Below the pieces are notes generated by a model. It saw only the letters and a program-made list of their open reading frames with translations, had not been told where the DNA came from and did not search any database. The position numbers and the translations under genes are program-made. Shown here piece by piece: positions 1 to 7,983 of a stretch of DNA of 33,426 nt. Source of the DNA: Colwellia psychrerythraea (lineage in GTDB: Bacteria; Pseudomonadota; Gammaproteobacteria; Enterobacterales; Alteromonadaceae); NCBI RefSeq assembly GCF_000764185.1, contig NZ_JQEC01000055.1:1-33426 (forward strand), read 5' to 3'. The number at the start of each line of letters is the position of its first letter. Position 1 is the first letter of the stretch.

Positions 1-149
1 GTTTCTGCACCTTCAAGTGAATTAAACTTGACTAAAACCGTAGTTTTTTGAATTTGTAAATGTTTCACAGAATAATTTTCACATTCTAGTGCCATTACAG
101 GGCTGGCTAAGGTAATAAATAAAATAATTGTATATATTTTGTTTTTCAT
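1..149 (-). CDS. Partial exported protein, cassette gene cut by window edge
   Basis: The reading frame starts at an ATG at 149 and runs off the left edge, so only about 49 residues are visible. The N-terminus MKNKIYTIILFITLASPVMA is a typical signal peptide with a likely cut after VMA, followed by LECENYSV. An in-frame ATG two codons upstream (155) is an alternative start. It lies just downstream of attC-like site 1, in the same direction as the two cassette genes to its right, so I read it as the third cassette of the leftward array. The family is not recognised. Export to the periplasm or outside is inferred from the signal peptide only. Confidence 0.5.
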   Translation of the reverse strand, partial: MKNKIYTIILFITLASPVMALECENYSVKHLQIQKTTVLVKFNSLEGAE

Positions 150-171
150 TTTCATTTTCCATAAATATTTT

Positions 172-268
172 AAAACGCCCCACTAAGAGGCAAATAATTG
201 TTGGCTATAATAGAGAGCGAAGCGAACAAAGCCAACTGCTATTTGTCCTTTTGAGTGACTTGTATATG
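172..268 (-). repeat. attC-like site 1 (degenerate)
   Basis: On the minus strand this reads from a TATACAAG-type start through paired arms CAGTTGGC and GCCAACAATT to a GGGGCGTTTTA end. The arms flank a loop with TTCGCTTCGCT, which also occurs in sites 2 and 3. The starting core lacks one A compared with TATAACAAG in the other sites, and the end has GTTTTA instead of GTTA, so it is probably a weakened site. The layout (outer core, paired arms, loop, arms, GGGCGTT) matches the integron attC architecture typified by Vibrio repeats. Confidence 0.6.
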
Positions 269-486
269 TGTTTAGTAGACTTTATATCTTGGATTGCTTC
301 ATATAATGTCCAAACCGAATATACAATTCCACATAAAGATAAAACGGTCAAACATGTAAATTGAAGGGTACTAAACTCCGATTTATTTTGAAAAATATAT
401 ACTGCGAACCAGCCCGTAAGAATGAATAATATAGGAAGAATCACAATCGCCTCTATGACTTTTCGTTTATAAGATTTAGTTTCCAT
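205..486 (-). CDS. Small two-helix membrane protein, cassette gene
   Basis: A protein of about 93 residues starting METKSYKRK. It has two clear hydrophobic helices, about residues 10-33 (VIEAIVILPILFILTGWF) and 43-62 (FTCLTVLSLCGIVYSVW), so it is probably an inner-membrane protein. An upstream in-frame ATG at 519 lies inside the preceding attC-like site, so I prefer the ATG at 486. The frame ends at 205 inside attC-like site 1, so the last 15 or so residues are encoded by the attC sequence. This is common for integron cassettes. It is the second cassette of the leftward array. Family and function are unrecognised. Confidence 0.6.
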   Translation of the reverse strand: METKSYKRKVIEAIVILPILFILTGWFAVYIFQNKSEFSTLQFTCLTVLSLCGIVYSVWTLYEAIQDIKSTKHIYKSLKRTNSSWLCSLRSLL

Positions 487-508
487 ATTATGAGGATTCC
501 ATACACAT

Positions 509-606
509 ATAACGCCCATTTAAGGGGCTGATAATTGTTTGCTAAAATGTGTAGCGAAGCGAAACCGAGCAAACTGTTAGCAGTCCCGCTTTAAATTCTT
601 GTTATG
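509..606 (-). repeat. attC-like site 2
   Basis: On the minus strand the site begins CATAACAAG, which includes the TAA stop of the upstream cassette gene, and ends TTAAATGGGCGTTAT. Inner arms GCTAACAGTTTGCT and AGCAAACAATTA pair across a loop containing TTTCGCTTCGCTAC. Outer elements (ATAAC against GTTAT, and GGGACT-like against AGCCCC-like) are imperfectly paired, as in attC sites with extrahelical bases. Length is about 98 bp. This is the best-formed site in the leftward array. Confidence 0.78.
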
Positions 607-862
607 TTTCAGTTACTTCTACCCATTTAGAATATTCTTCCTCGGAATCAAAAACAATATAGTCATTCACTGAATCCCAAGAAATTGCACACTGCTTTTT
701 TAGAGCCAAATCCTGTTCAGTTGCACTTAGAGGAATTTGACCAACAACAAACAACTTATCGTGTATCAATTTGAACGTTATATTTTTAATCGCAAGGGTG
801 TCTGAATCAGAACCAAACGATACTGTTTTACCTTTGAATATATCTAACAAATCGGAATCCAT
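602..862 (-). CDS. Hypothetical cassette protein
   Basis: An 86-residue protein starting MDSDLLDIFKG, acidic and without membrane segments or a signal peptide, so probably cytoplasmic. The frame is open further upstream to 925, but that part lies in the repeat leader, which is shared with the other array. The shared sequence ends at the GTTAT at 883-887, and AGGGA precedes the ATG at 862, so I take 862 as the start. The TAA stop is part of attC-like site 2. It is the first cassette after the leader and so the best expressed if the leader holds a promoter. Family not recognised. Confidence 0.62.
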   Translation of the reverse strand: MDSDLLDIFKGKTVSFGSDSDTLAIKNITFKLIHDKLFVVGQIPLSATEQDLALKKQCAISWDSVNDYIVFDSEEEYSKWVEVTET

Positions 863-892
863 TGCAACTTTATCCCTGAAACATAACAGCTT

Positions 893-914
893 ACTATGGA
901 TACGTCTTAGTAAT
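893..914. repeat. Palindromic repeat A3 (half degenerate)
   Basis: On the minus strand ATTACTAAGAC is followed by a decayed right half. It is the same decayed form as B3 at 12235-12256: 20 of 22 bases are identical between the two, although neither is a good palindrome. This suggests the decayed form itself is conserved. Confidence 0.7.
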
Positions 915-1008
915 GTCCGTACCATAAATATTAAATAATTTATATTAATATCCTATGGCATCAATATATTAGAAGCAGTAAACGATAATTTTTTATAAAT
1001 GGTTGGGT

Positions 1009-1030
1009 GTTACTAAGAGGTATCAGTAAT
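1009..1030. repeat. Palindromic repeat A2
   Basis: The sequence starts GTTACTAAGA and ends ATCAGTAAT, an imperfect version of the 22-bp palindrome made of GTTACTAAGAC and its reverse complement. It lies 116 bp from A3. Confidence 0.7.
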
Positions 1031-1101
1031 AAGCTAACGAAAAAATAGGTTTATCCTCATAATTTCAAGTGGTTATAAAACAATCATACTGGTTGAGTTG
1101 T

Positions 1102-1123
1102 GTTACTAAGACGTCTCAGCAAC
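1102..1123. repeat. Palindromic repeat A1
   Basis: GTTACTAAGAC is followed by GTCTCAGCAAC, which is a perfect reverse complement except for two positions. It lies 93 bp from A2. It is preceded, in the minus-strand sense, by the TGAATTATTCA palindrome, as is B1 in the other leader. Confidence 0.75.
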
Positions 1124-1209
1124 ATCAGATGAATAATTCATTAGAAAATATATGGCAAAATATTTATTTCTAATGTCGCCTTAGCGCACCAAGAAGTCAT
1201 TAGCAGTGA

Positions 1210-1308
1210 ACTATTTTTAATAGTCCATTGGGTAAAAGCTAAGGCTCACTTTTACCACATTGCGGACGTTTTTTAGGTATTAAAAAGCCGTCTCATGAGG
1301 ATGGCTTT
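1210..1308 (-). terminator. Cluster of three hairpins below the lipoprotein gene
   Basis: There are three stem-loops in 100 bp: ACTATT/AATAGT (1210-1224), GGTAAAAG/CTTTTACC (1231-1256), and an AAAGCC/GGCTTT stem at about 1282-1308. On the minus strand the last is followed by TTTTTAA. That one fits a factor-independent terminator for the lipoprotein gene ending at 1411. The other two sit between it and the array leader and may insulate the array. The rest of 926-1410 holds only the leader. Confidence 0.5.
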
Positions 1309-1410
1309 GTGCCAAAAGCAGTCAGTCAACTATTTGATATAGTCAGTCTATTTTATATAACTCATTAACCACTGAAGGAATATAAAATTCATATCCATGG
1401 TTTTTAATAT

Positions 1411-2972
1411 TTAATAAATAAAACCGTCAAAACGATCTCCAATTATAAAACTACCGTTATTAAAAACGCCAAGCCTTTGAGGTTTTATATGAAAACCATA
1501 CTGAGGACTAGACGTATACGGAGTACGTTTCATGCCTTCAGGGTAAGTAAAATAAGTCAAGGGGGTAATATTTCCATCTTTGACCTTTGCAACTCCATTA
1601 GTTGAAGCTAGATACATAGTATCCCCAACAAATGTTATCGCACCAGTGGGTAAAAACTCTTTCCAGTCTGACTGGCTTTCTGTATTCAATTCATCAACAT
1701 GAGTTAACTTATTAAAGATCGAAGCTATTTCAATTTCATTCCCTTTACTCAACTTTATTAACGTCCCTTGGTTAGGAGTACCTATCCATAAGTCATCCCT
1801 TTCACTGTTATATTACTGACGTGGATAGCCCATCTACCAATATAATCATGAATAAAAATTTCATCTGCACTTTCAATATCTTCTTCTGTGAGTTTCAAGC
1901 GATATAGATCAGTTTCATTTCCAGTATCTTCAACTTGAAAATAGACTGCCCCATTAAATTTAATAGGTGTAGCACTTCTTTGTGAAAAGAAATACTCCTC
2001 CTTGGTTTCTTGCCCTAAACCATCGTGATCAAAATGGGGGTACTCTCTTGTTGCCGAGGAGGCTTTATAGATGGCAGTTAATTTACCTGATTGCTCTTCA
2101 TAAATCGTATCAGGTGATATAACTAGTAAGCTTTCCTTACTTTTTCCTAGTCTCAACCAATCGGTTTGAGAAGGGTTATATAATTCCCTTTTAATTGTTT
2201 CAAGGAATGGGTTTGTTGAAACGATACTCCAACTTCTTTTTTCTTTACAAAGCCAATGAGCAGTCTCATTTTCAATAACAACATCGTGAATTTCAGGACA
2301 TTTATTCAACGATATTGGATTGAGTTGTTGAGAAGTTGAATTTATAAAATATATTCCATCATGCCAGATGGTATTGAACTCTTTCCGCCAGCCTTTTATG
2401 ATTACTATAAATCCACCGTTATATGGTTCTAGTCCCCATACGTCTTTGAATTTTGGTTGAAGTGGCAGCACTGCTTCAGGTGCTTCGTTTGAAGTCCATT
2501 TCCAATTTAGCATCGCTGATTTTCTATTATTAGCCCTAACATCCTTTTGTAAAAATTCTTTCTTTTCAAACTCCTTTACTTGATTCCAATATGTTTGGTA
2601 ATACTCAAATTGTTCATCTAGCTTCCAAGGTAGATCATTAAGTTCACGGTATAAGCTTTTAATAATAATCCCACTCATATCATCAGCATGAGAAATTCCT
2701 TTTTGGTTAAACCACTGAGCTAAAGGAGAGTTATACCATAGGCCCCATGAATTTCTTAAACCTGTTCCAAACCCATGATGTAGTCGATTAAGATCGTCTT
2801 CACTTCCATTTTTAATCATGCTTAAATCATCTGAAGGAAGAGTATTTATCAAATTTAAAACCGCTAGGGGTAATGTCGAAGGAATTGAATTGTCGTTCTT
2901 TTGACTAGATGAACATCCCATTATGATTAAGAATAAAGTGAAATAAATATATTTGATAATGGCTCTTTCCAT
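1411..2972 (-). pseudogene. Lipoprotein, frameshifted into two pieces
   Basis: The first piece (2972 to 1782) starts MERAIIKYIYFTLFLIIMGC. It has a lipoprotein signal with lipobox IMGC (Cys20), so it was probably membrane-anchored and periplasmic. It ends with the out-of-frame tail MTYG. The second piece continues in another frame as DDLWIGTPNQGTLIKLSKGN and runs to a stop at 1411. Adding one G to the GGG run at about 1797-1799 joins them as VKG-DDLWIGT, giving one protein of about 520 residues. Repeated short strands with W, G and aromatic residues (for example DVWGLEPYNGGFIV and GDTMYLASTNGVAKV) suggest a beta-propeller-like fold, but I do not recognise the family. A sequencing error in the G run is an alternative to true decay. 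Confidence 0.65.
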
Positions 2973-3513
2973 AGATTGTTTTTAATTACCGATGTCTGCT
3001 TATCGCTCTAAGCAGACCTTAATATTTTCAAAGTCTTACGTCAACTAAGCGCACGAACAAGTCATTACAGCTGATTAATGAAGCGTCTTATTTCGTCTCT
3101 TATTAAGGGCGATTTTAACTAATAAACAATGCCCATTTTGTGTTGTGATCTTAAGTGGTCAATGCAACACACTCTATTACTAAGTTAAAAAGAAAAGAGT
3201 GTTAAAGTGGTTCATCGTTTACGAATTACGCCCCCACAGAGAATTTGACCTTAATATGGTATTACTGGAAAGATGTGCAACTTTTAAAAGAGGGAGGCTG
3301 CTTTATAAAGGTAATTATTCTTCAATGATTAATGCCATTGTTAGGCTAAAGTTATTCGGTAAAGTGAACATTTCACTGGGATAAAAGTTGAAATGAAACT
3401 AGTCTGGTGGGGTGAATGAATAATTCATTAAAAATCAGCGGTTAACTATAGACGTAGTATGAAAATCAAGTGATAATTGGTTGTTATTTGTTCATGTTGA
3501 GATGGAGTTCGAA
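2973..3513. other. Non-coding stretch with hairpins and a leader fragment
   Basis: I see no convincing gene in this 540-bp interval. It holds a GTCTGCTT/AAGCAGAC stem-loop (about 2992-3015) upstream of the lipoprotein gene. At 3041-3068 on the minus strand is a fragment resembling the outer end of the array leaders (GACTT, GTGCGCTTAG, TGAC). There is also a GTGTTG/CAACAC stem (about 3138-3170), and a TGAATGAATAATTCATTA stretch at about 3413-3431 like the one beside palindromes A1 and B1. It therefore looks like the eroded end of another array unit. Confidence 0.4.
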
Positions 3514-4449
3514 ATGTTTGATTTATTGGTCAATTTTTTTGGCACTATTGTTACCTGTATTTTCGTCGTTTATCTTGTACTCCTAGCGCTCCTACAAGGT
3601 AAAAATAAAGAATTAACTACTGCTAACACACTTATTAATATGGCTGATATGCCTGTGTTGCGTCCTATTCCTATCTCAACCGCCAATCAAAATGGCTTGC
3701 TCAATAAGATACTCATTCTTGTTTTTCAGGTAAGGCGCTGGCGCGTAGAAGAGGCTTTCATTTTTGAATATAAAGGCAAAAAATATGCTGTTCATGCTGG
3801 TTTTGAGTTTAATGGCGCTTCAATACCTAAACCACTTTGGGGCTTGTTAAGTCCCGTAGGTTTGTTGTTAATTCCTGGTCTTATCCATGATTACGGTTAT
3901 CGCTACAATGGCATATACATCTTAGATGAAAATAACAAACCTGAATGGGATGAAACAATCTCAGTTCAATCGGGTTGGGATGAGCTATTTAAAGGTATTG
4001 GTAACGATATAAATCAAATACCAATGTTGAATGAATTAGCTAAGTTTGGTTTATGGCTCGGCGGTTTTAAAGCTTGGCGGGCATGGCGAGATAAAAAGGA
4101 AGATAAAGTACCTTTTAAGTGGACGGTTGATGATGAAAAACGAGCCAACAATAAACATCAAGAACAGGTGTCAGAGGGTAATGTTGACGATATTGATAAC
4201 GCTAATAAGAAGGGTTGTAGCAACGAATTATTTGTTAGTGGTACCACTAAAACAACACAAATAGGTTATGAGAATAGCAATAAACAAAAAGTGTTAGGCA
4301 GTAGGAATCTTGATGCTACTGACAAGAAGAGGGTAACTTATAAAATGGCATGTGGACATTGTGATGAAGTATATGGCGCTAAAACAGCAGAAATACATCG
4401 ACGTAAGTGCCCAGCCTGTCAAGAAGGCAAGCCCAGCGTGAATTGGTAA
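3514..4449 (+). CDS. DUF1353-like membrane protein with C-terminal zinc ribbon
   Basis: A protein of about 311 residues. The start at 3514 is preceded by GGAG at a good distance; ATG 3502 is an alternative. Residues about 3-30 form a membrane anchor. The middle part matches the DUF1353 pattern: a FEFNGASIPKPLW segment, then PGLIHDYGYRY with the invariant His-Asp pair, then a helical segment with KFGLWLGGFKAWRAW. A charged linker follows. The C-terminus has CGHCDEVYG and RRKCPAC, two Cys pairs that would bind zinc. DUF1353 proteins are often phage-linked and of unknown function. The gene is followed by a terminator-like hairpin. The zinc ribbon is an unusual addition as far as I know. Confidence 0.65.
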   Translation: MFDLLVNFFGTIVTCIFVVYLVLLALLQGKNKELTTANTLINMADMPVLRPIPISTANQNGLLNKILILVFQVRRWRVEEAFIFEYKGKKYAVHAGFEFNGASIPKPLWGLLSPVGLLLIPGLIHDYGYRYNGIYILDENNKPEWDETISVQSGWDELFKGIGNDINQIPMLNELAKFGLWLGGFKAWRAWRDKKEDKVPFKWTVDDEKRANNKHQEQVSEGNVDDIDNANKKGCSNELFVSGTTKTTQIGYENSNKQKVLGSRNLDATDKKRVTYKMACGHCDEVYGAKTAEIHRRKCPACQEGKPSVNW

Positions 4450-4493
4450 AACTTTACTGCGCCTAGACTTTTCGTTTATAAGTAAATAAATAA

Positions 4494-4523
4494 GTAATGC
4501 CGTTGTTCTAAGTATGGCATTAC
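4494..4523 (+). terminator. Hairpin below the DUF1353-like gene
   Basis: Perfect 8-bp arms GTAATGCC and GGCATTAC enclose a 14-base loop, 45 bp after the stop codon. There is no strong T run, so termination is plausible but not certain. A second short GCTAGC/GCTAGC pair lies at about 4551-4571. Nothing else is seen in 4450-4609. Confidence 0.45.
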
Positions 4524-4609
4524 CTCTTACATTAAGTCATTAATCTTTGTTGCTAGCCTATATCGCTAGCTATCAATAATAGTCATCATTACTAGTCATG
4601 AAATAAATT

Positions 4610-5099
4610 TTATGATGCTTTGGCTAGCCACAACAAGGCGGAACTTTTTGCCGTATCAAGCGGCATAACTCGGTCAACAGATATCGTCCATGTTTTTATA
4701 TCAAAACTAACAGGTAAACGTATTAAGCTAGCGTTATCTATTGGCGGTTGTGCGATATGAGCAGGTAAGTAACACCAACCGAGATTATATTCAGCCATAC
4801 ATTTTAGTGCTTCAAAATCATTTTACCAGAATTTCTTAGGCGATATTTCTGGTAGCATGGAAATCGATTTTTTTTCAGCGCTACGCACTATTAGTTGAGT
4901 ATACTTGGCGAGTTCAGCTCTAGATACACTGATTAGTTGCGCAAGTGGGTGCTTGGGGTGAACCACGACAAAAAAGGTAAATGACCAAGCAAGCCAAGTT
5001 CAACACCCGTAGGCATTAAAGCATCAATTAATTTTAGGTCAAACTAAGCTTCCTGCGCTTCTACAATTCCAGCTATGTCGTCACTGTTAGCAACGTTTA
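4610..5099 (-). pseudogene. LysR-type regulator remnant
   Basis: Only the effector-binding half of a LysR-family regulator can be read, and it is broken. From 5099 leftwards the minus strand gives VANSDDIAGIVEAQEA, a TAG stop (5044-5046), then LIDALMPTGVELGLLGHLPF. After a frameshift come FFVVVHPKHPLAQLISVSRA and AEKKSISMLPEISPKKFW, then a TAA stop (4823-4825). Last come NDFEALKCMAEYNLGWCYLP and the C-terminus ending LLWLAKAS. The DNA-binding N-terminal half is absent, as the frame runs into the serB end. Two stops and a frameshift argue for genuine decay, not a single sequencing error. Confidence 0.75.
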
Positions 5100-5102
5100 G
5101 GG

Positions 5103-6113
5103 TTATGCTAACCAGTGCAACAGGCAATCTAAGCCCTGTATATTGATAGTGCTATCGGCTTGCGTTAAGACAATAGGTTTGGCATGAAAGGCAACACCAA
5201 AACTTGCAGCAGCCATCATTACTAAATCATTAGCGCCATCACCCATGGCAACGGTTTGATTTTTTGGAATTTGATATTCTTTACTTAAAATAGCGAGAGA
5301 GTCGGCTTTTACTTGCGCATCCACTACATCACCTAATACCTTACCAGTGAGCTTGCCATCCACTATCTCAAGGGTATTAGCAAAAGCAGCATCCAAATTA
5401 AGGCTTTCTTTTAGGTGGTCAGCGAAATAAGTAAAACCACCGGAAGCAATAGCTATACGCCAGTTATGTTTTTTAAGCTCACTAATTAATGGCTTTAAGC
5501 CAGCCATGAGTGGGATATCATTAACAACATCGCTTAATATTTTTTCAGGAGAGTTCGCTAATGTCGCCACACGTTGATGTAAGCTTTGTGCAAAGTCTAG
5601 TTCACCTAACATAGCGCGCTCAGTAACTATAGCGACTTCCTCTCCAACACCAGCAAGTTTAGCTATTTCATCTATACATTCAATTTCGATGGTGGTTGAG
5701 TCCATATCCATTACTAATAAACCAGGTTCAGATAATGTTGGTACTTGTCTTAATAAAGCTGCTTCAATATCATTTGCTAAAGTAAAATCGGCTAGTGCTT
5801 TACGCGCTAGAATGAAATCACTACAACTTACCTGGAAACGACAGCTGGTTTGATTATTACGGTGATTAATAGTGGTGAGTGCGAGTATCTCTAGTTGGGC
5901 ATGGCTTTGCAAAGCTAACAGCTGAGCGAGGCATAGTTGCTGAAATACTACCAATTCTATTGTGTCTTGATTTAGGTTTATATTAAGGGGCCGTTCATCA
6001 AAGTCAAGTGCTTGCTCCGATAAGTTAAAGGTAACGGGTAATTGCTTACCTTGTAGGTTTTGGGATAAATACTGCTCAAGCGACAGGGGTAATACGTTGG
6101 CGATAAAAGACAC
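5103..6113 (-). CDS. serB: Phosphoserine phosphatase
   Basis: A 336-residue HAD-superfamily phosphatase that makes L-serine from phosphoserine, the last step of the serine pathway, in the cytoplasm. The HAD motif DMDST (D136, D138) carries the nucleophile and the acid/base. Downstream are the IASGGFTYF motif with the phosphate-binding Ser, a Lys (VKADSL) and the GDGANDL metal-binding motif. The N-terminal 110 or so residues form the regulatory-type extension seen in long SerB proteins. The divergent neighbour is ytjB, the same pairing as in E. coli. The start ATG at 6113 leaves a 101-bp shared promoter region. The gene ends beside a LysR pseudogene. Confidence 0.96.
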   Translation of the reverse strand: MSFIANVLPLSLEQYLSQNLQGKQLPVTFNLSEQALDFDERPLNINLNQDTIELVVFQQLCLAQLLALQSHAQLEILALTTINHRNNQTSCRFQVSCSDFILARKALADFTLANDIEAALLRQVPTLSEPGLLVMDMDSTTIEIECIDEIAKLAGVGEEVAIVTERAMLGELDFAQSLHQRVATLANSPEKILSDVVNDIPLMAGLKPLISELKKHNWRIAIASGGFTYFADHLKESLNLDAAFANTLEIVDGKLTGKVLGDVVDAQVKADSLAILSKEYQIPKNQTVAMGDGANDLVMMAAASFGVAFHAKPIVLTQADSTINIQGLDCLLHWLA

Positions 6114-6214
6114 GTTAACTCTCTAGGGTATGTTATAAATATTAAACTTCACATCAGTTAATAATCTAACTATAGTGACACTATTAATGCGCTAAAATAG
6201 TCACTTGTGGTTTT

Positions 6215-6913
6215 ATGAAGCAAACCGAACAGCCTTTATACCCTAAATTATCGTCGATTTATAATAAAATTCTACAATTAACTAGTGCAATTTTACTTAT
6301 CATAGTGCTTATAAGTATCTTACACTCAACTGGAGTGAAAAATAGTCATAATTTAACCGAACACTTTACCTTTATTGCTAAGCAACAATTACAGCAAGCT
6401 ATTGCGGGTGTGACTGTTATTCTTGAACTAGAACATAAAGATAATATTGAAAAAAAAATCATATTACAACGCTATCTTGATGGCTTAGCTAAAGTTAACT
6501 TTATTAAGCAAGCGCATTTATATGATGCCACTGGTTTGTTATTAGTGTCGAGTACATCGGTAGGAATTGATAAACAAGGTGATGAAATTGCCCGCCCTAA
6601 AGCCAAAAGTATTAACGATCTTTATGGTATTTCTCCACACCAACGCAACCTAACTGATAAGTTAACACCTTTCATTGAAGAAATTAGCTATAGCGACCCA
6701 ACTAGCCAGGAACTGCATGGTTATCTACGTTTTACTATCGAACAGTCTTATTTAATGGACATATTAGCAAAAGCAGATGAAGAGCAGCAATCTTTACATC
6801 GACTAATGTTGTTATTGGCAGGGGTTGTTGGCTTTTTACTAACCCGAGGTTTAAATCGTTTTAGCAGGCGAGGTTATCGGTTAAATTCGTCGTCACAAAA
6901 AGCTGGCTCTTAG
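6215..6913 (+). CDS. ytjB: Smp/YtjB family membrane protein
   Basis: A 232-residue inner-membrane protein with an N-terminal membrane helix (about residues 18-38, ILQLTSAILLIIVLISILHS) and a second near the C-terminus (about 192-210, LHRLMLLLAGVVGFLLTRG). The roughly 150-residue region between them would face the periplasm, with a basic C-terminal tail in the cytoplasm. Topology, length (E. coli YtjB is slightly shorter) and position divergent to serB identify it. Its biochemical role is not established. A TAAAAT hexamer at about 6193-6198 may be its -10 box. Confidence 0.82.
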   Translation: MKQTEQPLYPKLSSIYNKILQLTSAILLIIVLISILHSTGVKNSHNLTEHFTFIAKQQLQQAIAGVTVILELEHKDNIEKKIILQRYLDGLAKVNFIKQAHLYDATGLLLVSSTSVGIDKQGDEIARPKAKSINDLYGISPHQRNLTDKLTPFIEEISYSDPTSQELHGYLRFTIEQSYLMDILAKADEEQQSLHRLMLLLAGVVGFLLTRGLNRFSRRGYRLNSSSQKAGS

Positions 6914-6940
6914 TATTCTAATTTATTGTAAATTAAGTCT

Positions 6941-7831
6941 TTAATTAAAGAATATCTGCTCGATATTAAGCTCAAGTTGATTAGCTATTTGCTCAGGACT
7001 TTCAGCTCGCATTGTTGATAATACTTCAAAAATATTGATTATATTTACTGGGGAATTAGCTGGGGAATTAACCGGAGTACTAGCTGTCGACTTAGCGAAC
7101 TCAATTTTTTTTAATTTATCTAACTCACTGTTACTCAATGCCTCTTTAGCTATCACTTCCTGACTTAGCGGCATCGATGGGGCATCCGTTTCTAATACTA
7201 AACTCTCCAATGGTAACCGTTTAAAGGTATTAATGGTCTTTTTAGCACGAGAATAAGTGATAGTACTACCAACACCTAACTTATAGCCTAAATTTATATA
7301 GTCTGTCGCTTGCTGGTAACTACCTGAAAAGCCATGAATAATACCTGCTTTATTGAGCTGGTGTCTTCTTAAAAAGGGCATGATTTTATCGTGTGATTGT
7401 CGGTGATGAATTATTACTGGCAAGTCTTGTTGTTTAGCAAGGTTGAGCTGAAAATCAAAAAAGTGTTGCTGTTTTACTAACTCTTTGTCTGGGTCATCAG
7501 AGCGCTTAATAATTGCGCCATCAATACCAATTTCACCTATGGCGATAATGTCATTCTTAGCCTGTATTACTTTTTCAGTTAAAAGCTCAAGGTGAGTATC
7601 GTTTAAATCTTGTAAAAACCACGGATGAATGCCTAAACAGGGAAAAATTTCAATCGGATTTTTGTGATGTTTTTTCGCTAAGGTTAAGACATTATCAAAG
7701 TTGTTTGGGGCAATAGAAGGAACAATAATGCGGTTAATGGCAAGTTCTGCACATTGTCTTAATAAGGTGGATAATTGCGCTTGGAAAGCTTTGTCATCAA
7801 GGTGGCAATGACTATCGGTAAATTGCATCAT
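6941..7831 (-). CDS. yjjV: TatD-family metal-dependent hydrolase (YjjV type)
   Basis: A 296-residue TIM-barrel metal hydrolase of the TatD DNase family. Metal and catalytic residues are in order: the DSHCHLD motif near residue 6, GIHPWF, AIGEIGID with the bridging Glu, IIHHRQSHD, GIIHGFSGS, and LETDAPSMPL with the active-site Asp. The family acts on DNA ends or small phosphoesters; the substrate of YjjV is not firmly known. Near residues 250-260 there is a short repetitive insertion (TPVNSPANSPVN) not expected in the family. The ATG at 7831 has GGAGGC in front of it, a strong ribosome site. The TatD family is sure; YjjV is the best fit within it. Confidence 0.85.
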   Translation of the reverse strand: MMQFTDSHCHLDDKAFQAQLSTLLRQCAELAINRIIVPSIAPNNFDNVLTLAKKHHKNPIEIFPCLGIHPWFLQDLNDTHLELLTEKVIQAKNDIIAIGEIGIDGAIIKRSDDPDKELVKQQHFFDFQLNLAKQQDLPVIIHHRQSHDKIMPFLRRHQLNKAGIIHGFSGSYQQATDYINLGYKLGVGSTITYSRAKKTINTFKRLPLESLVLETDAPSMPLSQEVIAKEALSNSELDKLKKIEFAKSTASTPVNSPANSPVNIINIFEVLSTMRAESPEQIANQLELNIEQIFFN

Positions 7832-7898
7832 TGCCTCCTAGGGATCGGTAATATGAGTTTATAACCCTAAACTATTATTATATCTAATTTATAACTAG

Positions 7899-7972
7899 TT
7901 ATCGCAAGTTAAAGGAAAATGCACGGAGCTGACTTTAGTCAGTGAGTACCTTTGACGTATCAATTGCGATAA
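7899..7972 (+). repeat. Hairpin repeat, copy 1
   Basis: A 74-nt structured repeat between tatD and argS. Outer arms TTATCGCAA (7899-7907) and TTGCGATAA (7964-7972) pair perfectly. A middle stem follows (GTTAAAGG against CCTTTGAC), and an apical stem CTGAC/GTCAG closes a TTTA loop. The inner part (CGGAGCTGAC, GTCAGTGAGTACC) is shared with three other copies. The outer arms have a different sequence in each. Confidence 0.75.
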
Positions 7973-7983
7973 GTAGGATTAAA

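Larger units (their letters stand above)
883..1203 (-). promoter_or_regulatory. Array leader A, attI-like, with three palindromes
   Basis: This 321-bp non-coding leader precedes the first cassette of the leftward array. On the minus strand it runs: a block containing GGTGCGC, TTGCCATATATTTTCTAATG and TGAATTATTCA; palindrome 1 (1102-1123); palindrome 2 (1009-1030); palindrome 3 (893-914, half degenerate); five bases AAGCT; then GTTAT (883-887), where similarity to leader B at 11935-12266 ends. Palindromes 2 and 3 are 116 bp apart, exactly as in leader B. The 94 bp between them match leader B at 56 positions without gaps, and the last 32 bp match at 30. By analogy it could be the attI-like recombination site and promoter of the array. 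No intI gene is present. Confidence 0.65.

Noticed and set aside
862..925. Longer start for the first cassette gene of the left array
   Set aside because: The extra codons lie in the leader that is shared with the other array, including palindrome A3, so they are not part of the cassette.
3199..3384. Possible 61-residue ORF on the plus strand
   Set aside because: It has no convincing ribosome site, no recognisable domain and no continuation. The composition looks like chance in AT-rich DNA, though an eroded transposase fragment cannot be excluded.
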